Translations under genes and position numbers: made by a program
Shown: one piece after another, positions 26,942 to 35,373 of the stretch
Layout of the letters: each line of letters begins with the position of its first letter
Position numbering within the stretch: the first letter of the stretch is position 1
Source of the DNA: Solibacillus faecavium
GTDB lineage: Bacteria > Bacillota > Bacilli > Bacillales_A > Planococcaceae
DNA: 64,000 nt
Direction of reading: 5' to 3'
Assembly (NCBI RefSeq): GCF_014836905.1
Contig: NZ_JACSPZ010000005.1
Span: 158,104-222,103 of the forward strand
Notes under the pieces: generated by a model
The model's input: the letters and a program-made list of their open reading frames with translations, nothing else
The model's database searches: none
Told to the model about the DNA's origin: nothing

Positions 26942-27655
26942 TTATTTATTTGCTGTTAACAGATTAAGTTCCTGTTCTGTCAGCTCACGATATTCACCTA
27001 GTGCCAGTTGCTCATCCAGTTGCAATGGTCCCATCGATAAACGTTTTAAGTACGTAACTGTTTTACCAACCGCCTCAAACATACGTTTTACTTGATGGAA
27101 TTTCCCTTCCTGAATCATGAGTTCAATTTCCGATTGCTCACCTGAGTGTAGTATTTTTAACTCCCCTGGCTTTGTATGATACCCATCGTCCAATGTAACT
27201 CCTTGTGCAAAAGCTTTAATATCCTCTTCCGTTACAACTCCGTCAATTTTCGCATAATACCATTTGGGTACATGCTTTTTTGGAGATAATAAGTTATGCG
27301 CTAAGTTCCCGTCATTCGTAATAAGCAGAAACCCTTCCGTATCTTTATCCAGACGCCCTACAGGAAAAGGCTCGAAATGCTGGAAATCCGGATCCAACAG
27401 ATCAATAACTGTTTGATCATATCGGTCTTCTGTTGCAGAAATAATACCAGGCGGTTTATTCATCATTAAGTATATAAACTCTACATATTCTACACGTTCT
27501 CCTAACACCGAAACATCCTGCTTTTCAGGATTTACATGCATCGCCGAATCCTTCACGGTAATGCCGTCTACGGTTACAGCTTTTTGCTTTAACAGTTGCT
27601 TTACTTCTTTTCGTGAGCCGTAGCCCATATTTGCCAATAATTTATCTAAACGCAT
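26942..27655 (-). CDS. RsuA-family 16S rRNA pseudouridine synthase
   Basis: 237 residues from ATG 27655 (MRLDKLLANMGYGSR), with RBS GGAGG 5 nt upstream; upstream in-frame starts to 27703 run into the ytgP 3' region. N-terminal S4 RNA-binding domain (1-60) and catalytic domain with VGRLDKDTEGFLLITNDG containing the catalytic Asp, then EGKFHQVKRMFEAVG. Makes pseudouridine 516-type modification in 16S rRNA; B. subtilis ytzG is the counterpart. 51 nt downstream of ytgP. Confidence 0.9.
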   Translation of the reverse strand: MRLDKLLANMGYGSRKEVKQLLKQKAVTVDGITVKDSAMHVNPEKQDVSVLGERVEYVEFIYLMMNKPPGIISATEDRYDQTVIDLLDPDFQHFEPFPVGRLDKDTEGFLLITNDGNLAHNLLSPKKHVPKWYYAKIDGVVTEEDIKAFAQGVTLDDGYHTKPGELKILHSGEQSEIELMIQEGKFHQVKRMFEAVGKTVTYLKRLSMGPLQLDEQLALGEYRELTEQELNLLTANK

Positions 27656-27705
27656 AAAGTCCTCCATGTAAAAAGGGGACGCCTTTATTAGAGACGTCCA
27701 CATTT

Positions 27706-29322
27706 TTATTTTACTAATCTTAATTTACGTGCGATTTTTGTTAGCTTATCACCTAATAAAAGCTGTGCTAACCCTAATTTATAGGATATTGTACCATAAA
27801 CAATGACACCAACAGCCGCACAAACAATTGCATAAAGCAATGCTAATAGTTTTGATGTTGCAGGTGCAATTGATGATAATGCCGCATGAGTTAATGAAAC
27901 AGCTAATGCCATTAAAATAGTTAAAATAATAATTAATAATATTCGGCGTACTACAACTTTCGCATTGTAGTTTGTCACTTTGTTTATAACAAAAATATTA
28001 ATAACTATCGTAACACCATAACCAAGCGCTGTAGCTAAAATCGCCCCATCAACAGACATCAAGTGAATAAGTGGCGTATTTAATACCGTCTTTACGAGTA
28101 AGCCCACTAATAAACTGAAAATAACCCATTTTTGATAATTGACCCCTTGCAGTATCGCGGCTGTTACAGTGAATAGTGCAAATAAAATGGCCACAGGTGC
28201 ATAATGACTTAACACTTGTGTTCCCATCTCACTGTAGGAATAGAAGAAATGATATAAATCTTCCGCTAAAATTGAGATTCCGATCGCGGCCGGTACTGTA
28301 ATAAACAGTAGCACTTGATATGTTTTATCCATAGCAGAATGTACTTGCCGCAAATTGCCTTCTGTATAAAACTTCGTGACCGTTGGAATAATTGCCATTG
28401 AAAACCCTGTCGCCAATACGACTGGAATCATAACAATTTTTTGTGTTAACAAATTCAGCATCGTAAAGTAGGCTTCGCTGATGTCTCCTGCTATTCCACT
28501 GGCGTTCATTGCACGGATGAATGTGAGCAGGTCCACAAGTTGGAATAAAGAGCTCCCTAAACCAACGAATACAACAGGAATCGAATATTTGAAAATCTCT
28601 TTATACATATCTGAATAAGGAAGTCTTCGCTCTTTCGGTGCAACAACTTGAACCGCCTTAATATCAGGGCGAAGTTTTTTCCAAAAATAAAACAGCGTCA
28701 CAAGCCCGCCAAGCGCACCAATAAATGCAGCAAATACGGAGAAATTGATTGCTGTTATTTCATCGCCACCCATAACATTGACAACGATAAAAGCACCGCC
28801 TAGTAAAAAGACGATACGCACAATTTGCTCAACTAATTGTGAAACAGATGTCGGCAAATAATGCCCATAACCTTGCAAATAACCCCGTACTAAACTCATG
28901 AATGGTACAACAATTAATGCATAACTTACCCATTGAATAACATTCGCAACTTGCTCAACACTAAACGTTTGATCTTCACTATCAATCACTATATTGGCAA
29001 GCGGTGTTGCAAGTAAATTCATTAAAATAAATGCTATGATCCCTGTTAATGTCATCAGGAGAGCTCCTGTTTTAACTAAACGACGACCAGCATCAAAATC
29101 ACCTAATGCATTATATTTCGAAACAAATTTTGATACTGCAATTGGTAAACCCGCAATAGCAATACTTAACATAATGTTATAAGGAATGTAGGCGTAGTTG
29201 TACAAGACAATGTTTTCTTCACCTACAATGGCATAAAACGGGAAAATATAAATTAATCCTAAAAGCTTTGATAGAAACAAACCGATAGTTAATATGGCTG
29301 TTCCTTTCATTAATGAAGACAT
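27706..29322 (-). CDS. ytgP: YtgP, MOP/MATE-type polysaccharide transporter (MurJ-type flippase)
   Basis: 538 residues with about 14 predicted membrane helices, standard for the MOP flippase superfamily. Begins MSSLMKGTAILTIGLFLSKL, with VRGYLQGYGHYLPTSVSQ and FSMAIIPTVTKFY as typical conserved segments. B. subtilis YtgP acts as a lipid II flippase (MurJ), so a role in peptidoglycan precursor export is likely. ATG start; RBS weak (TAGGTC). Upstream divergent to ytfP. Confidence 0.88.
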   Translation of the reverse strand: MSSLMKGTAILTIGLFLSKLLGLIYIFPFYAIVGEENIVLYNYAYIPYNIMLSIAIAGLPIAVSKFVSKYNALGDFDAGRRLVKTGALLMTLTGIIAFILMNLLATPLANIVIDSEDQTFSVEQVANVIQWVSYALIVVPFMSLVRGYLQGYGHYLPTSVSQLVEQIVRIVFLLGGAFIVVNVMGGDEITAINFSVFAAFIGALGGLVTLFYFWKKLRPDIKAVQVVAPKERRLPYSDMYKEIFKYSIPVVFVGLGSSLFQLVDLLTFIRAMNASGIAGDISEAYFTMLNLLTQKIVMIPVVLATGFSMAIIPTVTKFYTEGNLRQVHSAMDKTYQVLLFITVPAAIGISILAEDLYHFFYSYSEMGTQVLSHYAPVAILFALFTVTAAILQGVNYQKWVIFSLLVGLLVKTVLNTPLIHLMSVDGAILATALGYGVTIVINIFVINKVTNYNAKVVVRRILLIIILTILMALAVSLTHAALSSIAPATSKLLALLYAIVCAAVGVIVYGTISYKLGLAQLLLGDKLTKIARKLRLVK

Positions 29323-29573
29323 GAAATGACCTACCGTTCTATATAAAAATTCTCTTAATATACCTTTATTTAATCGTTATATTCATTTGCGAAGTCCAAT
29401 TTTATTCTCGAAAGACAAAGACGGATTGTGCTTCGCTATAGTTCCCGAACATTTCCTTTTACAAGTTTACATGTGAAAGTCCATTTACTCAAATAGTTTC
29501 TTCAATTCATGTATAATAAGTAGAAGTAAAATCGTTTAAGAAAATTTGTATAAAAGAGAGTGAGAAATAATAT

Positions 29574-30836
29574 ATGTATGATGTGATTGTAATTGGTGGC
29601 GGACCATCTGGATTAATGGCAGCTATAGCCGCAGCCGAAAAAAATAGAAAAGTACTCCTACTTGAAAAAGGTTCGAAACTTGGGAAAAAACTCGCAATTT
29701 CAGGAGGAGGACGCTGTAACGTAACAAATCGTTTATCAGCAGAAGAAATTATTAAACATATTCCTGGCAATGGTCGCTTTTTATACAGTCCTTTTACAGT
29801 TTATAATAATGAAGACATAATTGCATTTTTTGAAGGGCTTGGCGTCCCTTTAAAAGAAGAAGATCACGGTCGCATGTTCCCGGTTTCCGATCGTGCACAG
29901 GATGTTGTCGATGCACTCGTAAATGAAATGAAGCGTCTAAAAGTGGAAGTGCGCCTGCATACAGCGGTTAATAAACTTTTAATGGATGAGGAAAAAATTT
30001 ATGGTGTTCGTTTGGAAAGTGGCGATGAAATCCGCGCAAATGCTGTAGTTGTAGCTGTTGGAGGGAAAGCAGTTCCACAAACGGGATCAACCGGTGATGG
30101 CTATCCTTGGGCAGAACGTGCGGGTCATACTGTTACGACTTTATACCCGACAGAAGTACCGGTTACATCAAAGGAGCCATTTATCCAATCCCGTGATTTA
30201 CAAGGATTAGCATTACGAAATGCTGCTGTTTCAGTGCTTAATAAAAAAGGGAAAGTTCTCGTTACCCATCAAATGGATATGTTATTTACACACTTTGGAT
30301 TAAGTGGTCCAGCAATATTACGTTGCAGTCAGTTTATTGTAAAGGAGCAGCTGAAAACAGGTAGCGCTCCTGTGCAAGTACGTATTCAGTCATTAACAGA
30401 TTATAATGAAGAAACCTGTTTCCAAATGTTAAATAAGACGATTAAAGACGAACCGAAAAAAGCTGTCAAAAATTTATGGAAGTCACTAGTACCCGAACGT
30501 TGGCTATTATTTTTAATGGAGCGAGCTGACATTGACGCTACGTTAACAGGCATTGAATTATCACAAGAGAAAATTCGCAATCTCGCACGTGAACTTGTTG
30601 CATTTACGATGAATGTTCATGGCACCCAGCCAATCGAAAAGGCATTCGTCACAGGCGGCGGGATTTCTGTAAAGGAAATTGAACCTAAAACGATGGCTTC
30701 CAAGAAAAAGCCGGGGTTATTTTTCTGTGGGGAAATTTTAGATATTCATGGCTATACAGGCGGCTATAATATTACCTCAGCACTTGTAACTGGAAGAATA
30801 GCAGGAATGAGTGCTGGTGAAATCAAACATTTATAA
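29574..30836 (+). CDS. ytfP: YtfP, HI0933-family FAD-dependent oxidoreductase
   Basis: 420 residues. Rossmann dinucleotide fold [18 protein letters not shown] (6-23), then the family signature [14 protein letters not shown] and a C-terminal [16 protein letters not shown] block. NAD(P)/FAD-dependent oxidoreductase whose substrate is unknown in Bacillales. RBS GAGAGTGAG. A TATAAT at 29512-29517 precedes the gene, without a clear -35. It stands alone on the plus strand, 80 nt before an unknown gene. Confidence 0.86.
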   Translation: MYDVIVIGGGPSGLMAAIAAAEKNRKVLLLEKGSKLGKKLAISGGGRCNVTNRLSAEEIIKHIPGNGRFLYSPFTVYNNEDIIAFFEGLGVPLKEEDHGRMFPVSDRAQDVVDALVNEMKRLKVEVRLHTAVNKLLMDEEKIYGVRLESGDEIRANAVVVAVGGKAVPQTGSTGDGYPWAERAGHTVTTLYPTEVPVTSKEPFIQSRDLQGLALRNAAVSVLNKKGKVLVTHQMDMLFTHFGLSGPAILRCSQFIVKEQLKTGSAPVQVRIQSLTDYNEETCFQMLNKTIKDEPKKAVKNLWKSLVPERWLLFLMERADIDATLTGIELSQEKIRNLARELVAFTMNVHGTQPIEKAFVTGGGISVKEIEPKTMASKKKPGLFFCGEILDIHGYTGGYNITSALVTGRIAGMSAGEIKHL

Positions 30837-30916
30837 TTTTTATCACAAAAATACTAGTACTCCTAATAATTCCCTAGTATCATAAAAGGTATGTACACTC
30901 AGGAGGATATGATGCG

Positions 30917-31732
30917 ATGCATAATTCCGAAACAAAACAAACAATGCTCTTTTTAGCATCAGACGAGCTTATGCAAACTCATTTGACTTGCAAAAAAATT
31001 AGCGACAGTAATAAAGATGAATTTACTTTTTCTATAAAGGCTTTTTGCTATATCGAAAATAATGAATCCTATGCCAAAAACGTACCGTTAAAATTGACTC
31101 TCGGTTTAAATAAAAAAGGCCTAGGGATGTCACTGGCTATCGATTTAGCAAATATCCCAAATGTTTTTCCAATGCAATTAAAAAAAATAATCGAACACAT
31201 TCAAAAAAGCCCGACGCTCTTACAAAGTGTATGTCAACACCTTGATAAAATTGCTGTTTCATCATCAATTGAAGAAGCTGTCCAAGCTAAACTTGCCAAA
31301 CATTTTCTAATCGAAAATGCACCGCAAGGAATTACGAGCTATACAACGAATCGGCAAGCGAACCAACTCTATTGGCTTATGGACAAGAACCAAATAATTT
31401 CCAGTATAAGTCCTTTTAAAATAGATGGTGAAGGTGGACATATAGCATTTACAGTTCAGATTGGCTTTAAGCATGAATTTATCATGCAATGTTATGAAGT
31501 GGAATGCATGATGCATTTATTTAATGAAGAGGACAAACTAGGCTATTATTTCGAACTGTATTTGGATCAGGAAAACTATCATCATCAGCTTTTGTATGAT
31601 GCATTGCCTGATCAATTTATGGACAACAAAGTGTTTTTAAATCAAGTATTGGAAGAAATGAAAAAACGAAATGAAGAACAATATAACGATTACTTACAGG
31701 ACTTAATCGAAAAGTTTACAGCCAGCATCTAA
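30917..31732 (+). CDS. Uncharacterised protein
   Basis: 271 residues, no signal peptide or membrane helix, Lys/Gln/Asn-rich with alternating predicted beta (FTFSIKAFCYIENNE, HIAFTVQIGFKHEFI) and helical (ILEEMKKRNEEQYNDYLQDL) parts. No family recognised. RBS AGGAGG, 10 nt before the ATG at 30917, strongly supports translation. It follows ytfP by 80 nt with no terminator between, so it may be cotranscribed; a strong terminator follows. Confidence 0.65.
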   Translation: MHNSETKQTMLFLASDELMQTHLTCKKISDSNKDEFTFSIKAFCYIENNESYAKNVPLKLTLGLNKKGLGMSLAIDLANIPNVFPMQLKKIIEHIQKSPTLLQSVCQHLDKIAVSSSIEEAVQAKLAKHFLIENAPQGITSYTTNRQANQLYWLMDKNQIISSISPFKIDGEGGHIAFTVQIGFKHEFIMQCYEVECMMHLFNEEDKLGYYFELYLDQENYHHQLLYDALPDQFMDNKVFLNQVLEEMKKRNEEQYNDYLQDLIEKFTASI

Positions 31733-31770
31733 AAAGAGTCAATCCGGAAAGTCGGATTGACTCTTTTTTT
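31731..31770. terminator. Bidirectional terminator
   Basis: AAAAAGAGTCAATCCG ... CGGATTGACTCTTTTTTT, 16-bp perfect arms, between converging genes. Confidence 0.9.
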
Positions 31771-32410
31771 ATACATATAAGTAAACGGCTAAAAACATTG
31801 CCACACTGCCCCCCATGACAAATAAATGCCAAATTGCATGGTTATATGGAATACGGTTATTTTTGTAGAAATACGTACCGATTGTATAGGATAAACCACC
31901 GATTAATAAAGTAGTAAAACCAGCTATTCCTATATGCGCAAATAAAGGCTTCGCAACAAAAATGACGATCCAGCCCATTCCGATATAAACAAACAGCGAC
32001 AATACTTTAAATCGGTGAACGAAAAACTGTTTTAGTACTATACCAACTGTCGCCAAAATCCATTGAATGGCAAAAATTGTCCATCCTAATTTACCACCAA
32101 TTGCAACTAATGCAATGGGTGTGTATGTCCCGGCAATTAGTAAGAAAATCGAACTGTGATCAAGCTTTTTTAGAAATGTTTTATGTGACGGCCATGAATG
32201 ATACATTGTTGATGCAAAATATAGGCAGAACATTGATATTCCAAAAATAACATAGCTAATTAACTCGATAGTCGAGCCTTGATTTTGTGCTTTATTAATA
32301 AGCATCAATGTAGCAGGGATTGTCATAACAGCTGCTATTCCATGTGTAAGACCATTCCAAAATTCTTCCTTCGTACTATACTTACTTTGTTCAAACATGA
32401 TTTGTGTCAT
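31769..32410 (-). CDS. Hemolysin III / YplQ family membrane protein
   Basis: 213 residues from ATG 32410 (MTQIMFEQSK), with RBS GAGGTGG 4 nt upstream; longer starts to 32485 read through the RBS. Seven predicted membrane helices. PAQR/HlyIII signatures: NGLTHGIAA, FASTMYHSW, KLDHSSIFLLIAGTYTPIAL and a terminal NHAIWHLFVMGGS. These proteins are membrane homeostasis factors or putative metal-dependent hydrolases, despite the hemolysin name. Confidence 0.86.
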   Translation of the reverse strand: MTQIMFEQSKYSTKEEFWNGLTHGIAAVMTIPATLMLINKAQNQGSTIELISYVIFGISMFCLYFASTMYHSWPSHKTFLKKLDHSSIFLLIAGTYTPIALVAIGGKLGWTIFAIQWILATVGIVLKQFFVHRFKVLSLFVYIGMGWIVIFVAKPLFAHIGIAGFTTLLIGGLSYTIGTYFYKNNRIPYNHAIWHLFVMGGSVAMFLAVYLYV

Positions 32411-32559
32411 AAAGCCACCTCTTCCTTCTTTCCAGTATAAAAAATAACAAGTACCTGTTATAGAGGTAGTTGTCATTAGTTCCATATGATAGTTATCATA
32501 ATAAATAAAAGTTTTTATAAAGGGCTATCCATAAAAGATATACCCACTTCAATACAAAT

Positions 32560-32595
32560 AAAAAACTCACTGGAACTAATTTTCCTAGTGAGTTG
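32560..32595 (-). terminator. Terminator of the CoxG-like gene
   Basis: AACTCACTAGGA ... TCCAGTGAGTT with one bulge, then TTTTTT on the minus strand. Confidence 0.7.
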
Positions 32596-32600
32596 ATTTT

Positions 32601-33035
32601 TTAAGCTTGAATGTATCGAGCAATTTTTTCAGTTAGACGAGTTGTCACTTTAGGTAACAATACTTTTATAGCTGGATTTAATACTGCACCAGAAAGTCCG
32701 CCTGCTGTAACTTCTACCTTACATGTCATATATGTACCACCATCTCTAGGCTCCGCTGTAAATTCACCGCCGCCTTTAAAATTATCTGAAAGACCTTTAA
32801 TTTCAAATTTAATTTGAGATGGCTCGTTCATTTCTATAATTTTTATTTCCAGCTCTACTTTTTTCGTTAACCCTTTAAAATTCCCTTCGAATGTCCAGTG
32901 AGAAGTTTGTGAATCCACTTCCTTATGCTCTTTATAAGCAGGTACCAACACTGCCCATTTCTCAATTTTACTAACGAAAGCCCATACTGTTTCTTGGCTC
33001 ACTGGAATTTGTACGGAATGCTCGGCTTGTGCCAT
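32601..33035 (-). CDS. CoxG-like SRPBCC protein
   Basis: 144 residues. START/SRPBCC fold pattern as in CoxG: an opening strand VQIPVSQETVWAFVSKIEK, two central long strands (KKVELEIKIIEM, IKFEIKGLSDNF) and a terminal helix. Such proteins bind hydrophobic ligands or act as accessory factors; the specific role is unknown here. No Cox/CODH neighbours are present, so the name reflects fold only. Monocistronic. Confidence 0.75.
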   Translation of the reverse strand: MAQAEHSVQIPVSQETVWAFVSKIEKWAVLVPAYKEHKEVDSQTSHWTFEGNFKGLTKKVELEIKIIEMNEPSQIKFEIKGLSDNFKGGGEFTAEPRDGGTYMTCKVEVTAGGLSGAVLNPAIKVLLPKVTTRLTEKIARYIQA

Positions 33036-33119
33036 ATTGCTACACTTCTTTCTTCATAAATCGTTAAATGATGTCATTTACTATTCTAGTATTACATAGA
33101 AAATGTTTTGGCAACATAG

Positions 33120-33656
33120 TTATTTTTGCCCTTCATGCAACAATAGAGCTGCCTCTTTCAGTTCTTCGGCAGATACATCTTCTGAATATCTCGTTGCTTC
33201 CTCACTAAATGAAACATTGCCGATGTTTAAAGTCATAAGAGGTACACCTTCCAACTTCACTTCCAGTTGTGAAAAAGACTGTGGAATTCCCTCTAATTCA
33301 GCTTTCGTTGCTCTTACATGAATTTTCATCGCATAATATACTAAATCTTCTATTTCAAAACGTTCCCCAATTACTAAACTTGCTTTAGGTAGTTTGAAAT
33401 TATTTCCAATCGTTTCAAATGTAATATACGATTCGTTTCTCTTTAGAAAAGCCGCCTGTTCATAAGTAGTAACAAAATTAATTTTGAACTCATTGCTCGA
33501 AGGATAAGTTTTTAGCGTAATATTATTCGGAACCTCTTGGACAAGGCGCTCATTAAAAGGATAATCTTTTTCCACAGGATAAGGCTCCTTTGCACTCATA
33601 TCTGCACTGCACCCGACAAGAAACAAAATAAGTGCCATCCATATTAACTGTTTCAT
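33120..33656 (-). CDS. Lipoprotein of the ECF sigma operon
   Basis: 178 residues. Signal peptide MKQLIWMALILFLVGC with lipobox LVGC (Cys 16), so lipid-anchored outside the membrane. Mature domain mixed alpha/beta with VNNITLKTYPSSNEFKINF-like strands; no family recognised. It lies 12 nt downstream of the putative anti-sigma gene and is almost certainly cotranscribed with it and the ECF sigma factor, which suggests a role in the stress signal that the sigma factor answers. Confidence 0.72.
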   Translation of the reverse strand: MKQLIWMALILFLVGCSADMSAKEPYPVEKDYPFNERLVQEVPNNITLKTYPSSNEFKINFVTTYEQAAFLKRNESYITFETIGNNFKLPKASLVIGERFEIEDLVYYAMKIHVRATKAELEGIPQSFSQLEVKLEGVPLMTLNIGNVSFSEEATRYSEDVSAEELKEAALLLHEGQK

Positions 33657-33668
33657 TTGATTCCCTCC

Positions 33669-34595
33669 TTAACCGAATGTGATGACTATCCATAAAAATA
33701 CAGCCAATAACCCCATCCCAATCCATTCATAAATTTGTTGATTTTTCGGCTTTACCGACTTGTTAAATTCATAAGATCCAACCAGTAATCCACTTGCTAA
33801 TATAAAAAACAGAATACTTTTATGCATTAAATACTCATTTTCTCGCAAATAATGAGCAGATAACTGTAGTGGAATAACAATTGCTAAGAAAATCACCGTC
33901 CCTTTCCAGCTTCGCTTCTCATCTCGTTTTTGCTTTGGGATTTTTAATACAAATTTTAAAATATAGGCTATTGCGACCATTACTCCACCCAGTATCACGA
34001 TCTCCATAAAACTAAGGCCTGCATCATCCATTTTTTTATCCCACACAGAGTAATTTACTGCTGATGTATCTTCTAGTTTATAAAAAAGTTTTGTATGCAC
34101 ATCTTCAACGACATACCATCCGTCATTCTTAGAAATTTTCAGTTTCAACTGCTCACCATTGGACATCACAACGAGCACATCTTTTCCTAAACCAAAACTG
34201 TAAGGTCGTTCGATTAGCTTCATATCATGTAAAAGTATATTCATATTTTGCACATCAATATCTTTTTTGAATGCATGAACTTGTGTATAATAGCTTGAAT
34301 CCCGCGCAAAAAATTGATCTCTTTGGCTATATTTCGAGCTTATAAAGAACTCTTCCACCGTAGCTTCTTCTATCAGCTGTTCAAACGGTGTAGCACTTTG
34401 AACAGGGGGCTCCACTTGACTAGGGCCTGCTAGCAGAAGAATTAATACAACAGCACAAAACGAAACTGATGTAAACGCATAGCGCCAGTTAAATAATCTT
34501 TTCGATGCTTTACGCAATATTCTATTTTTCATTTCGGGAGTAAATTTTTGCTCCTCTCCAATGTAGCGGTCTATTTCACCCTTCCATTTCGTCAT
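33669..34595 (-). CDS. Putative anti-sigma factor, multi-pass membrane protein
   Basis: 308 residues. Short cytoplasmic N-terminus (1-38), membrane helix 39-57, an extracytoplasmic domain of about 140 residues (58-196), then four more helices (197-217, 232-250, 259-275, 289-307). It lacks the zinc-binding H-x3-C-x2-C of common ZAS anti-sigma factors. Role inferred from the 20-nt overlap with the ECF sigma gene and from topology, in which a cytoplasmic end could bind sigma while the outer domain senses the envelope. The four extra helices are unusual for an anti-sigma factor. Confidence 0.65.
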   Translation of the reverse strand: MTKWKGEIDRYIGEEQKFTPEMKNRILRKASKRLFNWRYAFTSVSFCAVVLILLLAGPSQVEPPVQSATPFEQLIEEATVEEFFISSKYSQRDQFFARDSSYYTQVHAFKKDIDVQNMNILLHDMKLIERPYSFGLGKDVLVVMSNGEQLKLKISKNDGWYVVEDVHTKLFYKLEDTSAVNYSVWDKKMDDAGLSFMEIVILGGVMVAIAYILKFVLKIPKQKRDEKRSWKGTVIFLAIVIPLQLSAHYLRENEYLMHKSILFFILASGLLVGSYEFNKSVKPKNQQIYEWIGMGLLAVFLWIVITFG

Positions 34596-35094
34596 TTAGC
34601 AGCACCTCCCATTCAATATTTACTAATAACGGCTTTAACTTTTCACGACCGCGTACAAGCCTCGTTTTAACCGTATTCTCACTCAGTTGTAAAAGCTCCG
34701 ATATTTCTTTGATTTTATAATCATCATAATAATATAAAATAAGTACCTCTCTATATTTAACAGGGAGTTGCAGTAATGCCGCTACAAGTTCGGATTGTTC
34801 CTCTTCTTGAATTTTCACCTGTTCAATGGAGGGAGTAGCAAGTCTTTTTGGGAGAACATGTGCCATCTTGCGTTTCCAACTTCTTAAATAGTCATGACTT
34901 TTATGTATCGTAATTTTCACTAAATAGGTTTTTAGCAAGGAACGACCTTCAAACCGCTCTTGCTGTTTGTAATATGCTAAAAACGTATCTTGTACGACTT
35001 CCTCTGCGGCTGCCCAATCTTTCACATATAAATAGGCAACACGTATGCAATATTCCCCATAGGCATCCATTACTTCTTCTAAATGTTCTGACAC
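34576..35094 (-). CDS. ECF-type RNA polymerase sigma factor
   Basis: 172 residues, GTG start with RBS AAGGGGTGG. Sigma region 2 (ILYVKDWAAAEEVVQDTF-like AAEEVVQDTFLAYY, then KTYLVKITIHKSHDYLRSWKRK) and region 4 (LPVKYREVLILYYYDDYKIKEISELL, SENTVKTRLVRGREKLK) are complete; region 3 is absent as in ECF factors. Followed by an overlapping membrane anti-sigma candidate and a lipoprotein. Upstream is a TGAAAC-N17-CGAC promoter of the ECF type, so the operon is probably autoregulated. Which B. subtilis ECF factor it matches is not clear. Confidence 0.9.
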   Translation of the reverse strand: MSEHLEEVMDAYGEYCIRVAYLYVKDWAAAEEVVQDTFLAYYKQQERFEGRSLLKTYLVKITIHKSHDYLRSWKRKMAHVLPKRLATPSIEQVKIQEEEQSELVAALLQLPVKYREVLILYYYDDYKIKEISELLQLSENTVKTRLVRGREKLKPLLVNIEWEVLLNDEMEG

Positions 35095-35123
35095 TGCCCC
35101 ACCCCTTTCTCTTTTTCTTTATA

Positions 35124-35150
35124 GTCGTATTTTTTTTGGAATAAGTTTCA
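35124..35150 (-). promoter_or_regulatory. ECF-type promoter of the sigma factor operon
   Basis: Minus strand TGAAAC (35145-35150), 17 bp, CGAC (35124-35127), 30 nt before the sigma start. The TGAAAC/CGAC pair resembles the consensus used by B. subtilis sigma-W/X/M-type factors. Confidence 0.6.
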
Positions 35151-35373
35151 AATTTCTAAAATTCATTTAACGATATTGTAATTAATCCATTTCTACTGTG
35201 AATACGTTATAAACCTTTTATACTACGTTTCTGCCATGTTTTTAAAAAATATCAAGTACTTATTTATTAAATTTTTAAAAATATTCAATAAATAAATATC
35301 CAAAAATTCAGAACTTTACCATATAATAATAATTATATTGTATAAATTAGATTACTTATAGGAGGTGTAACGA

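Noticed and set aside
34596..34640. A separate promoter for the anti-sigma gene
   Set aside because: The start lies 20 nt inside the sigma gene, so translation coupling is the better explanation.
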